From positions 124,001-188,000 of the forward strand of contig JACKER010000011.1 of NCBI GenBank assembly GCA_020632925.1: 64,000 nt of DNA, given 5' to 3'. The position numbers and the translations under genes were made by a program. Within the stretch, counting starts at the first letter, position 1; each line of letters opens with the position of its first letter. Of this stretch, positions 1 through 10,000 are shown one piece after another. The stretch comes from Alphaproteobacteria bacterium. GTDB taxonomy: Bacteria > Myxococcota_A > UBA796 > GCA-2862545. A model generated the notes under the pieces. The model had not been told where the DNA came from. It worked only from the letters and a program-made list of their open reading frames with translations, and made no database searches.

Positions 1-2
1 TG

Positions 3-269
3 CTCGCGTCGTACGCCGAGGCGCGCGACATCACCTCCCGACGGTGGCACCTCCTGACCGGCGACCGCGACCTGATCTACGATCTGGGCCGCTCGGCGTA
101 CTTCGTCGAGGAGGACCTCGGCGTCGACAAGTCGACCGACGACTTCCTCCACACCGAGAACCTCGTGCTGGTCGACCAGGACCGCCACCTCCGTGGGATC
201 TACAACGGGCTGAACCGACGCTCGGTCGAGCAGCTCGTGGCGGATGCGAGGGTGTTGTTGGAACGCTGA
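3..269 (+). CDS. SCO1/SenC-family protein, C-terminal fragment
   Basis: The reading frame is open from the window edge, so only the last 88 residues are present. They match the C-terminal third of SCO1/SenC proteins, thioredoxin-fold copper chaperones for cytochrome c oxidase assembly: RRWHLLTGD, then a Tyr-rich helix, then the HTENLVLVDQD strand carrying the conserved copper-binding His, then the LRGIYNGLN motif. The CxxxC copper site would lie upstream of the window. The next gene is convergent, about 160 bp away. Family assignment rests on the motif order; the function of this copy is inferred. Confidence 0.8.
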   Translation, partial: LASYAEARDITSRRWHLLTGDRDLIYDLGRSAYFVEEDLGVDKSTDDFLHTENLVLVDQDRHLRGIYNGLNRRSVEQLVADARVLLER

Positions 270-426
270 CCATCGAGGGTGGCAGGGGACGCTCGCGCTG
301 AGAGCCGGGCACAGCGTCACCCGTCCCCGCGAGCCGACGACAGCCGCCGCTGCAGAGAGAGGATGCTCCGTCCGCTCTACGACGACGTGAAGCGCATGGA
401 GGCAACGGTGACCGCCAGCCGCTCGC

Positions 427-1665
427 CTACTGATCGATTGGCTGGGGCCCGAGCCCGTGTCGGGTCTCGACGGCACCATAGGCTTTCGGGACGAGCTCGA
501 TCACGGTGTGCAGGGGGATGGGCAAGCGGGGGACCGAGGCCATCGGCTGGTCCGTGAGGAACGCGTACAGGCAGCGGACGACGGCCTGGTGGGCGACCAC
601 GACCAGTGGGGCGCGCGTCCGCTCGATCTCGACGATGACGGGGTCGAGCCGCTGGATCACGTCGAGGTAGCTCTCGCCGCGCGGGTAGCGGTACCGCAGC
701 TTGTCGGCCTTGCGGGCGGCCCACTCCTCGGGAGCGTTCTGCTCGATCGCGTCGTAGGTCCAGCCGTCGAAGCGACCGCCGTCGATCTCGTCGAGGTTGC
801 GCAGCGCGCGCGTCGGCCAGGGGAGGGGGGCCGCGGTCTGGCGCGTGCGCTGCAGCGTGCTCGTCCACACGACCGGGCGCCCCTCGATGCGCTCGCCGAG
901 GAAGGCGGCCAGTCGACCCGCGAACTGCTGCCCGGCGGCCGTGAGCGGGCTGTCCCCGCCGATGCGGTGCTGCGTGTTGTACGCCGACTGCCCGTGTCGC
1001 GTGAGGTAGATCGGGCGCGACATCAGGTGCTGGTTGAGCAGCAGCGGGACGATCGCGGTCGGCACCGATCCGCGGAGCCGATGGATCTCCACCCGCTCCC
1101 CCACGTCCACGAGGCGGATCCAGGAGCGCTCCACCTCGTCCATCGGCTCGTACGCGCGCTCGTAGTGCGCGATCCGCGCGCGGAAGTCGGCGACCGCGGC
1201 GTCCGGGTCGACCCCGACGTAGTCGGGCATCGACAGCTTGGACTCGCGGATGTTGGCCTCGATCTGCGCGGGGTCGTTGCACACGGTCTCGATGAAGATG
1301 GGCGTGAGTCCTCGCTCACCGAGCACTCGCGCCACCATGTCGCGCCGCTCGCGGGTCGCGTTGGTCGCGTCGTAGATCGCGATGCGTCCCTTCCCGTCCC
1401 CGACCCACGCCACCAGGTCCCGCAGCGCCTCGACCGCGACCTGGTGGCGGGACTGGAAGCCCTCGGGGTTGTCGGGATCGAAGAACGACGCCGGCTGCGT
1501 CGAGCCGAGCCGCTCGCGCCGGTAGTTGCCGACGTTGAAGACGCGGGCCTCGCGCCCGAGCCAGGTGAGGTAGCGGGCGAGCTTGCGGGCGAGGAAGGTC
1601 TTGCCGCGCGCGGGCAGGCCCACCATCACCAGCACCACGGGGTCGTCGTCGATGAGCGTGATCAC
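427..1665 (-). CDS. Bifunctional 6-phosphofructo-2-kinase/fructose-2,6-bisphosphatase
   Basis: A 412-residue protein that by family makes and degrades fructose 2,6-bisphosphate. The kinase half starts with the P-loop GLPARGKT (about residues 16-23), followed by FNVGNYRRE, YDATNATRERR and ETVCNDP, all typical of eukaryotic PFK-2. The phosphatase half starts near residue 220 with LTRHGQS (phospho-acceptor His), then RIGGDSPL, LDEIDGGRFDGWTY (catalytic Glu), RYRYPRGESY and VVAHQAVVRCL (second His). Both catalytic centres look intact. The start is GTG at 1663-1665, just before the first strand; the open frame extends much further upstream but is not family-like there. Length fits the catalytic core without the regulatory tails of animal enzymes. 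The neighbouring gene at 1760 is divergent. The family is sporadic in bacteria, so the physiological role here is inferred. Confidence 0.9.
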   Translation of the reverse strand: MITLIDDDPVVLVMVGLPARGKTFLARKLARYLTWLGREARVFNVGNYRRERLGSTQPASFFDPDNPEGFQSRHQVAVEALRDLVAWVGDGKGRIAIYDATNATRERRDMVARVLGERGLTPIFIETVCNDPAQIEANIRESKLSMPDYVGVDPDAAVADFRARIAHYERAYEPMDEVERSWIRLVDVGERVEIHRLRGSVPTAIVPLLLNQHLMSRPIYLTRHGQSAYNTQHRIGGDSPLTAAGQQFAGRLAAFLGERIEGRPVVWTSTLQRTRQTAAPLPWPTRALRNLDEIDGGRFDGWTYDAIEQNAPEEWAARKADKLRYRYPRGESYLDVIQRLDPVIVEIERTRAPLVVVAHQAVVRCLYAFLTDQPMASVPRLPIPLHTVIELVPKAYGAVETRHGLGPQPIDQ

Positions 1666-1759
1666 GGCGCGAGCATACGCCGCTCGATCGTGGGGCGGAC
1701 TTCGAATACGAAGGAGCACCCGAACGTCGGATCGGCGTCGTGGTGTGGGAGGTGCCCCC

Positions 1760-2536
1760 GTGCGTTCCGCTGGCCTGATCGTCTGCGTGTTGTCCCTGCT
1801 CGTCGCTGGCGACGCCTTCGGAGCGTCCAAGGACAAGAACGCGAAGAAGAAGAAGACGGACACCGGGGTCCAGGAGACGGGCATCGAGGCCTTCGACGCC
1901 GTCTTCGCTCGTGTCGGCGAGATCGACGCGCAGCTGACGTCGACGGAGTCCGAGCTGCGCACGGGCAAGCGCAACCTCAACACCGCGCTCGACCTGCAGC
2001 GCGGCACCCCGCTGACGGACGGCATCGCAGAGCTGCAGAAGCGCGCCGAGGGCAAGCTCCAGGTCACGATGGCGAAGGGCAACGTACCGAAGCTCTCCGC
2101 GACCGACGCCATCCCGTCGAACGTCCAGAGCGCGGTCGACGCGGTGAACGCGCTGAGCCTGAACATGACGACCTCGCTGACGGACATGGAGTCGCTCGTC
2201 CCCGAGATCCAGGGGCTGATCGACGAGGCCGGTCAGATGCCGGACCGCCTCAAGGACGAGTTCTCCGGCGGCACCGCCAACATCGTCGACCAGCTCTTCA
2301 AGCTGCCGAAGACCACCAAGGCGCTCAAGGCGGACATCGATCTGACGCTCGGGCTCGACGACCGGGCGATGTCGCTCACGAACCGGATGACGGACCTGCT
2401 CGACCTGGTGACGACCGAGTTCGCGCCCGGCGGCAGCGGTCCGAGCAACGGGCGCGGGAACCAGGGGACGACGGGCAACAAGCCCGCCGGTGGGCCCGGC
2501 AACAAGCCCGCGGGCGGTCCGGGCAAGAAGAAGTAG
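1760..2536 (+). CDS. Secreted Lys/Pro/Gly-tailed protein of unknown function
   Basis: A 258-residue protein I do not recognise. The chosen GTG start has a good GGGAGGTG ribosome-binding site 5 bases upstream and opens a signal peptide (RSAGLIVCVLSLLVAGDAFGA), so export is likely. A Lys-rich stretch follows, then about 180 helical residues with heptad-like spacing, suggesting a coiled-coil or helical-bundle periplasmic protein. The C-terminus is a low-complexity Gly/Pro/Asn/Lys tail with repeats of the type GNKPAGGP, ending in KKK. A small dyad (CTTCG-AATA-CGAAG, 1700-1713) sits in the divergent spacer with the PFK-2 gene. The next gene follows about 60 bp downstream. Confidence 0.7.
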   Translation: MRSAGLIVCVLSLLVAGDAFGASKDKNAKKKKTDTGVQETGIEAFDAVFARVGEIDAQLTSTESELRTGKRNLNTALDLQRGTPLTDGIAELQKRAEGKLQVTMAKGNVPKLSATDAIPSNVQSAVDAVNALSLNMTTSLTDMESLVPEIQGLIDEAGQMPDRLKDEFSGGTANIVDQLFKLPKTTKALKADIDLTLGLDDRAMSLTNRMTDLLDLVTTEFAPGGSGPSNGRGNQGTTGNKPAGGPGNKPAGGPGKKK

Positions 2537-2594
2537 CGCCCCTTCCCCTGGGGTACGATGCGGCCATGACACCTCCGGTCGGGCTGCTGGACCG

Positions 2595-5411
2595 TTGACG
2601 CTGCTGTGGCTGGTCGCGGCGACGGCGCTGGCGCAGCGGGCGGACGAGCCCTGGCGCACCGTGCGGACCGAGCACTTCACCGTGCACTACCCGCTCGCGG
2701 CGGAACCGTGGACCCTCGAGACCGTGGGGCGCATGGAGGAGCTGCATGCGCGGGTCGTCGAGGAGGTGGGGTACGAGGACGGCCGCCGCGTGCGCGTGCG
2801 CGTCGCCAACCCCTACGGCCTGGCGAACGGGTTCGCGCTGCCCTTCCTGGGCCACCCGCGGATCGAGCTGTGGGCGACCGCACCCGAGGCCTCCTCGGTG
2901 ATCGGCCACTACCGGAGCTGGGGCGAGCTGCTGCTCGTCCACGAGGACGCGCACGTCGTCCACCTGACCCGCCCCTCGCGCAACCCCGCTCGCTCCGCGA
3001 TCGACGCCATCACCGGGCTCGGGCCGCTCGCCACGGGCGCACCGCGCTGGGTGATGGAGGGGTACGCGACGGTGGTGGAGGGCCGGCTCACGGGGCTCGG
3101 GCGCCCCAACGGGGACTACCGACCGACCTACCTGCGCGGGCTGGCGCTGGCGGGCGCCTTGCCCGACTACGACGAGCTGTCCGGCAACGAGCGCTTCCTC
3201 GGCGGCAGCGACGCGTACCTCGTGGGCTCGGCCTACCTCGAGTGGCTGTCGGCCCGCGCCGGTGAGGACGCGCTGCGCCAGCTCTGGCGGCGGATGTCGG
3301 CCCGGGAGGTCCGCACGTTCGACGACGCGTTCACCGGCGTGTTCGGCGAGCCCCCGGCCGTCCTCTACGGGCGCTTCTCCGCTGAGCTGACCGCGGACGC
3401 CGTGCTGGCGGCGCGCGCGGAGGGGGATCCTCCGGGGGCGTTGTTCCAGGCGGTGCGGGGCGCGGTGAGCGCGGTGTCGCTCTCGCCCGACGGGTCGTCC
3501 GTGGTGGCGACGGGCCGCAACGAAGCCGAGGGGACCTGGGTGAAGGTGTGGGCGCTGGCCCCCGACGAGGAGGCGCAGCGCAAGCGCGAGGAAGCGGTCG
3601 CTCGCGCGCTCGAGCGCGACCCGCTGGACGTGGCACCCGTGCCTCCGACACATCCGCCGCACGAGGTCCTGCACCAGCTCCACCTGCGCGGCTGGATGGT
3701 GCGGGACGTGAGCTTCCTGCCAGACGGTGACCAGGTGGTCCTCACCGCGGGCCGCACGGACGGATCCGGCAGGCTCCGGTGGGATCTGTTCGAGTGGAAC
3801 CTCGCGTCGGGGCGGCTGCGCCGGGTGACGCGACGCGCGGACGTCCGGTCGCCCGACGCCACCCCCGACGGTGCCGCGCTGTTCGCCGTCCGCCAGGACT
3901 GGGGCCGCACGGAGCTGGTCCGGGTGGAGCGTGCCACCGGGGAGGTCACCCCGCTGGCGCTCGGTGAGCCGGGCGTCGCGCTCGACGGTCCGCGCGTGTC
4001 GCCCGACGGTGCACACGTCGCCTGGCTCGAGTCCCGACGCGAGGGATGGAGCGCGGTGGTCGCGGGTCCCGACGGCGAGGACCGACTGTTGTTGCCCGCG
4101 AACCGCCGTGGGGGCGCGGTCACCCAGCTCGCGTGGACGCCCGACGGTGCGCTGCTCGGCGTCGTGGGCGAGGAGGGCGGGCTGGACGTCGTGACCCTGT
4201 GGCGGGACGGGCTCCCCGTGGGGCGTCGCGAGGCGTCGCTCCCGGGCGGGATCCTCGCGATGGACGCCACCGCCGACGAGGTGCTCGCGGTCACGCTCGG
4301 CCCGCTCGGCCAGGACCTGGTCCGGCTCCCGCTGACCGCCGACGGGCTGCCTGCGCGCGAGCCCGCACCCCCGCCGGTCGGTCGTCCGCCCACGCCGACG
4401 GCCGCTCCCGAGCTGCCCTCGCGCATCGACCTGACGCCCGAGCCCTACGGGTTGGGTCCGATGGAGGCGTGGCCGCTGATCGCGGGGGGAGGGACGACCG
4501 CGGGAGACGCCGGCCAGCTCGAGCTGGGCGTGCGCGTGGGCGACGTCGTGGGCCGGACGGAGGCGCTGCTCGTGGGGGCGATCCCGGCCAACACGGGTGG
4601 TGCCGGGGGCGGTCGGCTCGGCTTGGCGCTGCGGGTGTTGCCGGTGACCACCACCGGCGATGTGTGGATGGCCGGCGACGATCGCCTCGGCACGCGGCGC
4701 ATCGGGACGATGCTCGGGGCGTCGGGCACCTGGCGGGACAGCAACGCTCGGGTCACCGTCCGATCCGGTGCGCTGGTGGACCGCCCGCTGGACGGCGACG
4801 AGCACCCGGGGCGCGATCTCGTTTCGGCCCAGGTCGGCGGCGCCTGGCGCGAGGGTCGTGCTCGGGGGTTCGGCCTGTCCGCCTCCACGGGTGGTCAGGC
4901 GGGTCGGCTCGGGACGGACGAGCTGTGGACGGTCGAGGGCGCGGTCGGCGGGTGGGCCTTCGACGGGATCGGGCACGTCGCCGCCTCGTACCGGCGGGGG
5001 CGCTCGAACCGTGGCGGCATCGGCGGCTTCGCGCTCGGCGGGGTGCAGAACACCGTCGTCCCCGACCTCGCCGAGGCCTTCCGGGTGATGGACCCCGCGT
5101 TCGCGCCGGGAACCGCCTGGGGCACCGACCACGACGAGCTCGAGGTGTCCGTGGGCGCGCCGATCTCGGTGGTCGCCCTGCGGCATCGCGTGGGCGGCGC
5201 CGAGCTCGGCCCGCGTGGGTACACGAGCGTCGGGCTGCGGGTCGAGCAGGCGGTCGATGCCCAGCCGTTCGTCCGCGTGCCAGCGTCGTCGTTGGGTCTG
5301 GGGGTCGCGTGCCGCGTGGAGGGGCCGGGGCTCGGCCTGCAGCCGCAAGCCTGCCAGCACGTCGAGGACTGGGCCGCCTGGGGTTGGCTGAGCTGGGACG
5401 TGGGCCGGTAG
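2595..5411 (+). CDS. HEXXH peptidase-like / PD40 beta-propeller / C-terminal barrel-like protein
   Basis: A 938-residue exported protein. The TTG start is the only plausible one: it opens a short signal peptide (TLLWLVAATALA before QRADEPW), and no ATG or GTG suits. Residues 20-280 look like a gluzincin metallopeptidase: the zinc motif HEDAH lies near residue 115, with a downstream WVMEGYATVVEG helix that could give the third ligand. Residues 290-600 carry repeated SPDG/TPDG strands of the TolB/PD40 propeller type. The last 300 residues are Gly-rich alternating strands ending in SWDVGR, resembling an outer-membrane barrel or surface-antigen domain. Similar peptidase-propeller-barrel chains occur in Gemmatimonadota and Myxococcota. 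The stop lies 6 bp from the stop of the convergent kinase. Substrate is unknown. Confidence 0.7.
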   Translation: MTLLWLVAATALAQRADEPWRTVRTEHFTVHYPLAAEPWTLETVGRMEELHARVVEEVGYEDGRRVRVRVANPYGLANGFALPFLGHPRIELWATAPEASSVIGHYRSWGELLLVHEDAHVVHLTRPSRNPARSAIDAITGLGPLATGAPRWVMEGYATVVEGRLTGLGRPNGDYRPTYLRGLALAGALPDYDELSGNERFLGGSDAYLVGSAYLEWLSARAGEDALRQLWRRMSAREVRTFDDAFTGVFGEPPAVLYGRFSAELTADAVLAARAEGDPPGALFQAVRGAVSAVSLSPDGSSVVATGRNEAEGTWVKVWALAPDEEAQRKREEAVARALERDPLDVAPVPPTHPPHEVLHQLHLRGWMVRDVSFLPDGDQVVLTAGRTDGSGRLRWDLFEWNLASGRLRRVTRRADVRSPDATPDGAALFAVRQDWGRTELVRVERATGEVTPLALGEPGVALDGPRVSPDGAHVAWLESRREGWSAVVAGPDGEDRLLLPANRRGGAVTQLAWTPDGALLGVVGEEGGLDVVTLWRDGLPVGRREASLPGGILAMDATADEVLAVTLGPLGQDLVRLPLTADGLPAREPAPPPVGRPPTPTAAPELPSRIDLTPEPYGLGPMEAWPLIAGGGTTAGDAGQLELGVRVGDVVGRTEALLVGAIPANTGGAGGGRLGLALRVLPVTTTGDVWMAGDDRLGTRRIGTMLGASGTWRDSNARVTVRSGALVDRPLDGDEHPGRDLVSAQVGGAWREGRARGFGLSASTGGQAGRLGTDELWTVEGAVGGWAFDGIGHVAASYRRGRSNRGGIGGFALGGVQNTVVPDLAEAFRVMDPAFAPGTAWGTDHDELEVSVGAPISVVALRHRVGGAELGPRGYTSVGLRVEQAVDAQPFVRVPASSLGLGVACRVEGPGLGLQPQACQHVEDWAAWGWLSWDVGR

Positions 5412-5417
5412 CCCGGC

Positions 5418-7046
5418 TCACGGCGCGACGGAGCAGCTCCCATCGGCGCACCGCACGGCCACCTGCTGCCCTTCGACCACGTCGAGCTCGAGCAGCACCG
5501 CTCCATCGGGCGTGCCGTCGGTGAGGCGGTAGTGGCCTGCGGGGACGGGCCCCGGCGCGAACACGTGCTCGGCGTCGTCGACCAGGACCAGCGGATGGTC
5601 GGAGCTCAGCGTCCACGCGCCGCCCGCCGCCTGATCCGCGAGGCCGATGGTCTCGTCGCGCGTGACCGTGGGCGCCTCCTCGGCGAGCGGCTGTTCGTTC
5701 GCCACCTGCGGCGTCGCCGAGGTCTTGGGGAGGGTGATCGCCGGTCGCTGGTTCGTCCGCGCCCCGAGCCCGGGCGGCGGGCCGTCGACCTGCCTCGGGG
5801 CGGCGGCGGGCATCGGCGCCGGTGGCGGCGGCTGACCGTCCTCCTTCTCGAACATCCCCTCGCCACCGACCTCCGCCGCCGGCCCAGCGTCCATCGAGGC
5901 CGGTGCCACGCCTCGGTTGGCGGACATCACCACCAGGCCGCCCACGCCCGTGCCGCCGACCACCAGCATCATCGTCAGCGCCAGTCCCATCACCGCGACG
6001 AACGGGGCGGCGCGGCGCGCGAAGCTCGATCGACGCTGCGGGGGCGGATCGGTCGCGAGCGATCCCTCGCCATGGCCCGACACCAGGCCCGTCTGCCAGG
6101 TCTGCGGGGTCTGGGCCGAACCGGCCGAGCCGCCGCCCGACAGGCCGCTCACGGCACTGCTGCTGACGGAGTCGAGCAGGCTCCGGTCCCAGGCGGCACC
6201 GCGGTCCGACGCCAGCTCCTCGAGCCCGACCCACGTCGCGTACAGCGCATCCACGGATGGCGTGCGCTTGTCGGGGTCGACCACCAACGCGCCCAGGATG
6301 GCCTTCTCCATCCGCTCGGGCAGCTCTGGGACCAGCTCGGTGGGGTGGGGGAAGGTCCCCGCCTTCACCTGCTCGTAGATGTCGAACAGGTCGTCGCTCT
6401 GGACCGGCCGGCGCCCCGTGCAGAGCTCGTAGAGGGTGACCCCGAGGGCATAGACGTCGGCCCGCTCGTCGACCTCCTTGGCGCTGCGGAACTGCTCCGG
6501 CGCCATGTACGCCGGTGTGCCCATCATCGCGCCGGTGCGCGTGCGTCCGGGGTTCGAGCCGTCGCCCTGCGTCATCTTCGCGAGACCGAAGTCGGCGATC
6601 TTCGGGGTGAACCCGTCGTCCGTGCGCGCCATGAGCACGTTGGCGGGCTTCAGGTCGCGATGGATGAGGCCCACGCGGTGCGCCGCCCGAACGCCCTTCA
6701 GGATGCCGCGCGCGACCTCGTCGATCTGCTCGATCGTGGGTCGGTGGACGCGCAGGAGGCCGTCGAGCGAGGGGCCGTCGACGTACTCCATGACCAGCGC
6801 GGGCGAGCCGTCGATGCTCACCACGTCCACCACCGAGACCACGTTGGGGTGGCGCAGGTTGGCCTGGTACATCCCTTCGCTCTGCAGGCGCTCCCGGATC
6901 TGCCTGCTCGGGAGGTCCAGCACCTTCAGCGCGTGGACGCTGCGCAGCGACTTGTGGCGGATGCGGTAGACCGAGGCCATCCCGCCGCGACCGAGGAGCT
7001 CCTCGACCACGTACTTGTCGACCATCGTCCCCGGCGCCAGCTCCAC
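5418..7046 (-). CDS. Membrane-anchored Hanks-type Ser/Thr protein kinase
   Basis: A 542-residue protein. The N-terminal 270 residues form a complete kinase domain: GRGGMASVY glycine loop, HALKVL Lys, HRDLKPANVL catalytic loop (about residue 127), DFGLAKM and APEQF. A Ser/Gly-rich juxtamembrane segment follows, then one transmembrane helix (about residues 343-372). An approximately 170-residue Pro/Ala-rich outer region ends in a small compact domain with two Cys (VRCADGSCSVAP). This is the PknB/Pkn layout: cytoplasmic kinase, one membrane span, external sensor. It is the last gene of a minus-strand row with the kinase-ATPase at 7088 and the wall enzyme at 10588, so the external domain may sense envelope state; that link is inferred. 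Confidence 0.93.
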   Translation of the reverse strand: MELAPGTMVDKYVVEELLGRGGMASVYRIRHKSLRSVHALKVLDLPSRQIRERLQSEGMYQANLRHPNVVSVVDVVSIDGSPALVMEYVDGPSLDGLLRVHRPTIEQIDEVARGILKGVRAAHRVGLIHRDLKPANVLMARTDDGFTPKIADFGLAKMTQGDGSNPGRTRTGAMMGTPAYMAPEQFRSAKEVDERADVYALGVTLYELCTGRRPVQSDDLFDIYEQVKAGTFPHPTELVPELPERMEKAILGALVVDPDKRTPSVDALYATWVGLEELASDRGAAWDRSLLDSVSSSAVSGLSGGGSAGSAQTPQTWQTGLVSGHGEGSLATDPPPQRRSSFARRAAPFVAVMGLALTMMLVVGGTGVGGLVVMSANRGVAPASMDAGPAAEVGGEGMFEKEDGQPPPPAPMPAAAPRQVDGPPPGLGARTNQRPAITLPKTSATPQVANEQPLAEEAPTVTRDETIGLADQAAGGAWTLSSDHPLVLVDDAEHVFAPGPVPAGHYRLTDGTPDGAVLLELDVVEGQQVAVRCADGSCSVAP

Positions 7047-7073
7047 CGCAGCCCCCGTACCTCACCTACGCAG

Positions 7074-7089
7074 AAGCTCCCGGGAGCTT
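7074..7089. promoter_or_regulatory. 16-bp perfect palindrome upstream of membrane kinase
   Basis: AAGCTCCCGGGAGCTT is a perfect 16-bp palindrome in the 41-bp gap between two minus-strand kinase genes, overlapping the stop codon of the upstream gene. It could be an operator or a small RNA hairpin. No U-tract follows, so a classical terminator is unlikely. Confidence 0.4.
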
Positions 7090-10000
7090 ACACCTGGAGC
7101 GCGCCCAGGCGGTCTCGCTGCCCACTCGCCTCGAGGAGCATGCGGAGCGCGGTGCGGACCACGTCGGCGCGGTGCGCCTGGCCGCCGACGGCCGCGAGCT
7201 CGACGCCGATCAGCGCGAGACCGATGGCCGGCTCGCCCTGCGCCCCGGCGCGCGGCAGGACGGTCATGGCCTCCGACACCACCTCGTCCCACGTCGCCCA
7301 GGCACCCTCGGCCGCGCTCTTCACCAGGCGGACGCCCAGGGTCGCCGCCGCCCTCCCGTGGTGGTCGAGCAGCGACAGGAGCGGAACGAGGCGCTCGACC
7401 GTGTCCCAGGCGAGGCGAGAGCCGCCCTCCGTCCGCGCCTGGGCGCGTGCGAGCCAGAGACGCGTCCGCAGCTGGCGCTCCGAACCCAGGGCCTCCTGCA
7501 GCGACGCCGCCCGCGCGAGCTGCGTCACCGCCTGATCCACCAGATCGCGACGGAACAGCTGCAGCCCGAGGTGCTCGCGGGCCTCCGACGCGCCCGACGC
7601 AGCACCCGCCTCCTCGAACACTGCGGCCGCCTGCTCCCAGCGCCGCGCCGCCTCCTCGGGGTCGCCGCCGAGGTCCTCGACACGACCCTCCTCCAGGCGG
7701 ATGTCGGCCAACACGAGGCCTTCGGCCTGCTCCGCCGCCCGCGCCAGCAGCCCGCGCGCGCGTCCCACGTCGCCCTTGCGCCGCGCCATGCGCCCCAGCA
7801 GCATCAGCCCCTCGGGTCGGGTCGCTCCGCGCAAGAGCTCCTCGGCCTCGGCGTCGCGGCGGAGGCGCACCAGCAGCGAGCCCTCGATCGCGGTGGCCGC
7901 CTGCTCCACGTCGCGCCACCCGTGCCTCCGCCCCGCCAGGCGAGCGCGCTGGGCCTCGACGAGCGCGGGCTCGAACCTCCCGAGCTCCTCGAGGCAGCGC
8001 GCGGTCACCGTCCAGCTCCGTCCCCAGCGCGGGTCCGTCGGGGGTGGGTCGGCCGTTCGCAGCGCGTCGGCGGCGGTGGCGAGCAGGGCCTCGGCGGGGA
8101 CGGGGCCGATCGTCTGCAGGCGGTGCTCGACGCCCTGCAACAGCGGCTCGACGGCCTCGAGCACGCTGCCCGCCTCCAGCAGGTGTCGGCCGAGGCGCTC
8201 GCTGCGCTGGGGATCGCTGGGCAACGAGGCCAACATCTGCGCGCAGGACCGCTGGTGACGCGTCCAGCGGCCGCCCTCGCGAGCTTGCCGCAGCAGCGCC
8301 TCCCGCAGCATCGCGTGGACGAACGCGAAGCTCTCCCGGTCGGAGGAGACCACGAGGTGGTGCGCGAGCAGGCGGTCGACGAGCCGGGTGCGCAGCGCCT
8401 CGTCGCCGGGGAATCGGTCGCCGAAGTGCCCCGCCGGGTCGTCGCAGGCGCGACGCCACTCGCGGCGCGACACCTCCTGCCCGAGGCACGCGGCGATCTC
8501 GAGGTACTCCCCGACGGCGGTGGGGAACTCGGCGTCTCCGCGGAAATCGGCGAGCACGCGATCGAGGTGCCCCGTCCACACGGCGAACAGGTCGTCGGGC
8601 AGCTCGGCGCGCGCCCCTCGCTTCAGGACGAAGCCGCGGCCGCCGACCTCGAGCGTGCCGTCCTGGACCCAGCTGCCCACGAGCTGGACCGCGAACAGCG
8701 GGTTGCCTGCGGTGCGCTCCTCCACGCGGGTCGCGAGCGTGTCGTCGAGGCCCAACAGATCGCGGACGAGCTCGCGGTGGGCCGCCTTGGGCAGCGGGCG
8801 CAGCGCCAGGCGAGTGGCGCCAGGGGTGTCCATCAACCGCGCCAGCCGACGCGCCTCGTCGCCCTCCTCGTCCAGCGCCTCGTCGCGCATCGCGAGCAGC
8901 AGCAGGCACGGGAACGGGCGCAGCTCCTGGGTCCGGAGCACCTCGAGCGCGAGCCCCAGCCCGTGCAGCCCCCACTGCACGTCGTCGAGCCACGCGATGA
9001 GCGGGCGTCGCGTCGCCAGGCGGTACATCGTGGCGCTGGTGCCGGCGTAGTACTCGCGCGGACGCGTGAGCCGGACGACGCGTTCCCCGCGGGACAGGTC
9101 CTCGGCCGTGGCGGGGCAGAGCAGCTCGGTGAGCACGGCCGCTTCGTCCTCGTCCTCCGAGCCGTGCCGGCGCAGGAAGTCGCCCACGCGGTCCGCGACC
9201 CGATCGCGGGGCAGGCCCTCCGTCTTCAGCCAGCTCGTCCCCATGCGGCGGATCGCCTCGCCGGGCGGCAGCTCGCGCGCGAACACGGCCTTGGCGATCT
9301 CGGCCGCTCCGAGCTCGTGGGCGCGGCGGCACAGCCACTCGCACAGCCGGGTCTTGCCGGTGCCCGCGGGTCCGCGGACCAGCACCAGGCGTGCCCGACC
9401 GGTCCGCGCCACCTCCTGCAGCTCGGCCCACAGCAGATCGCGCTCGCTCTCGCGGCCCGCGAGCGGCACCTTCCGCAGGCCGTACAGCGACAGGCCCGCG
9501 CCCTTGAGCCGGAGCGGGGGTGGACGCGGCACGGGGCGGCGCCAGGTCGCGGGGAAGGGAGGGATGGCGGGGATGTCGGACGGCAGCGCCGGATCGGTGG
9601 TCTCGGACCCCACCAGGCGCCACGACTCCGCGAAGCTCACGCGCGTCGCGGTCAGCGTGTCCTGGAAGGCGGGGTCGAGGTCGGGGATCTCCTCTTCGAG
9701 CGTGGGGAGCGGCGGCTCTCCGAGCGCGTCGAGCGCCCAGGCCGCGTCCGCCGCCCGCTGGTACCGGCGGTCGAAGTCCCGCCGGAGGAGCGTGCGCGTC
9801 CAGTCCTCGAAGCCGTCCGGCACGGGCAGGCGCGGCTGGAACGCGGGCAGCTCCTGGAGGAGGTGGGCCATCATCGTGGCCTGCGGGCGCGACTCCTGGA
9901 ACGGTGGTCGTCCGGTGACGAGCCACCACACGACGCAGCCCAGCGCATACAGATCGGTCCACGGCCCCTGGTCGCGCCACTCGGCCCGCACCTGCTCGGG

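Noticed and set aside
457..2598. Long plus-strand frame spanning the PFK-2 gene and the secreted protein
   Set aside because: It crosses two genes with strong evidence in other frames and shows no motif.
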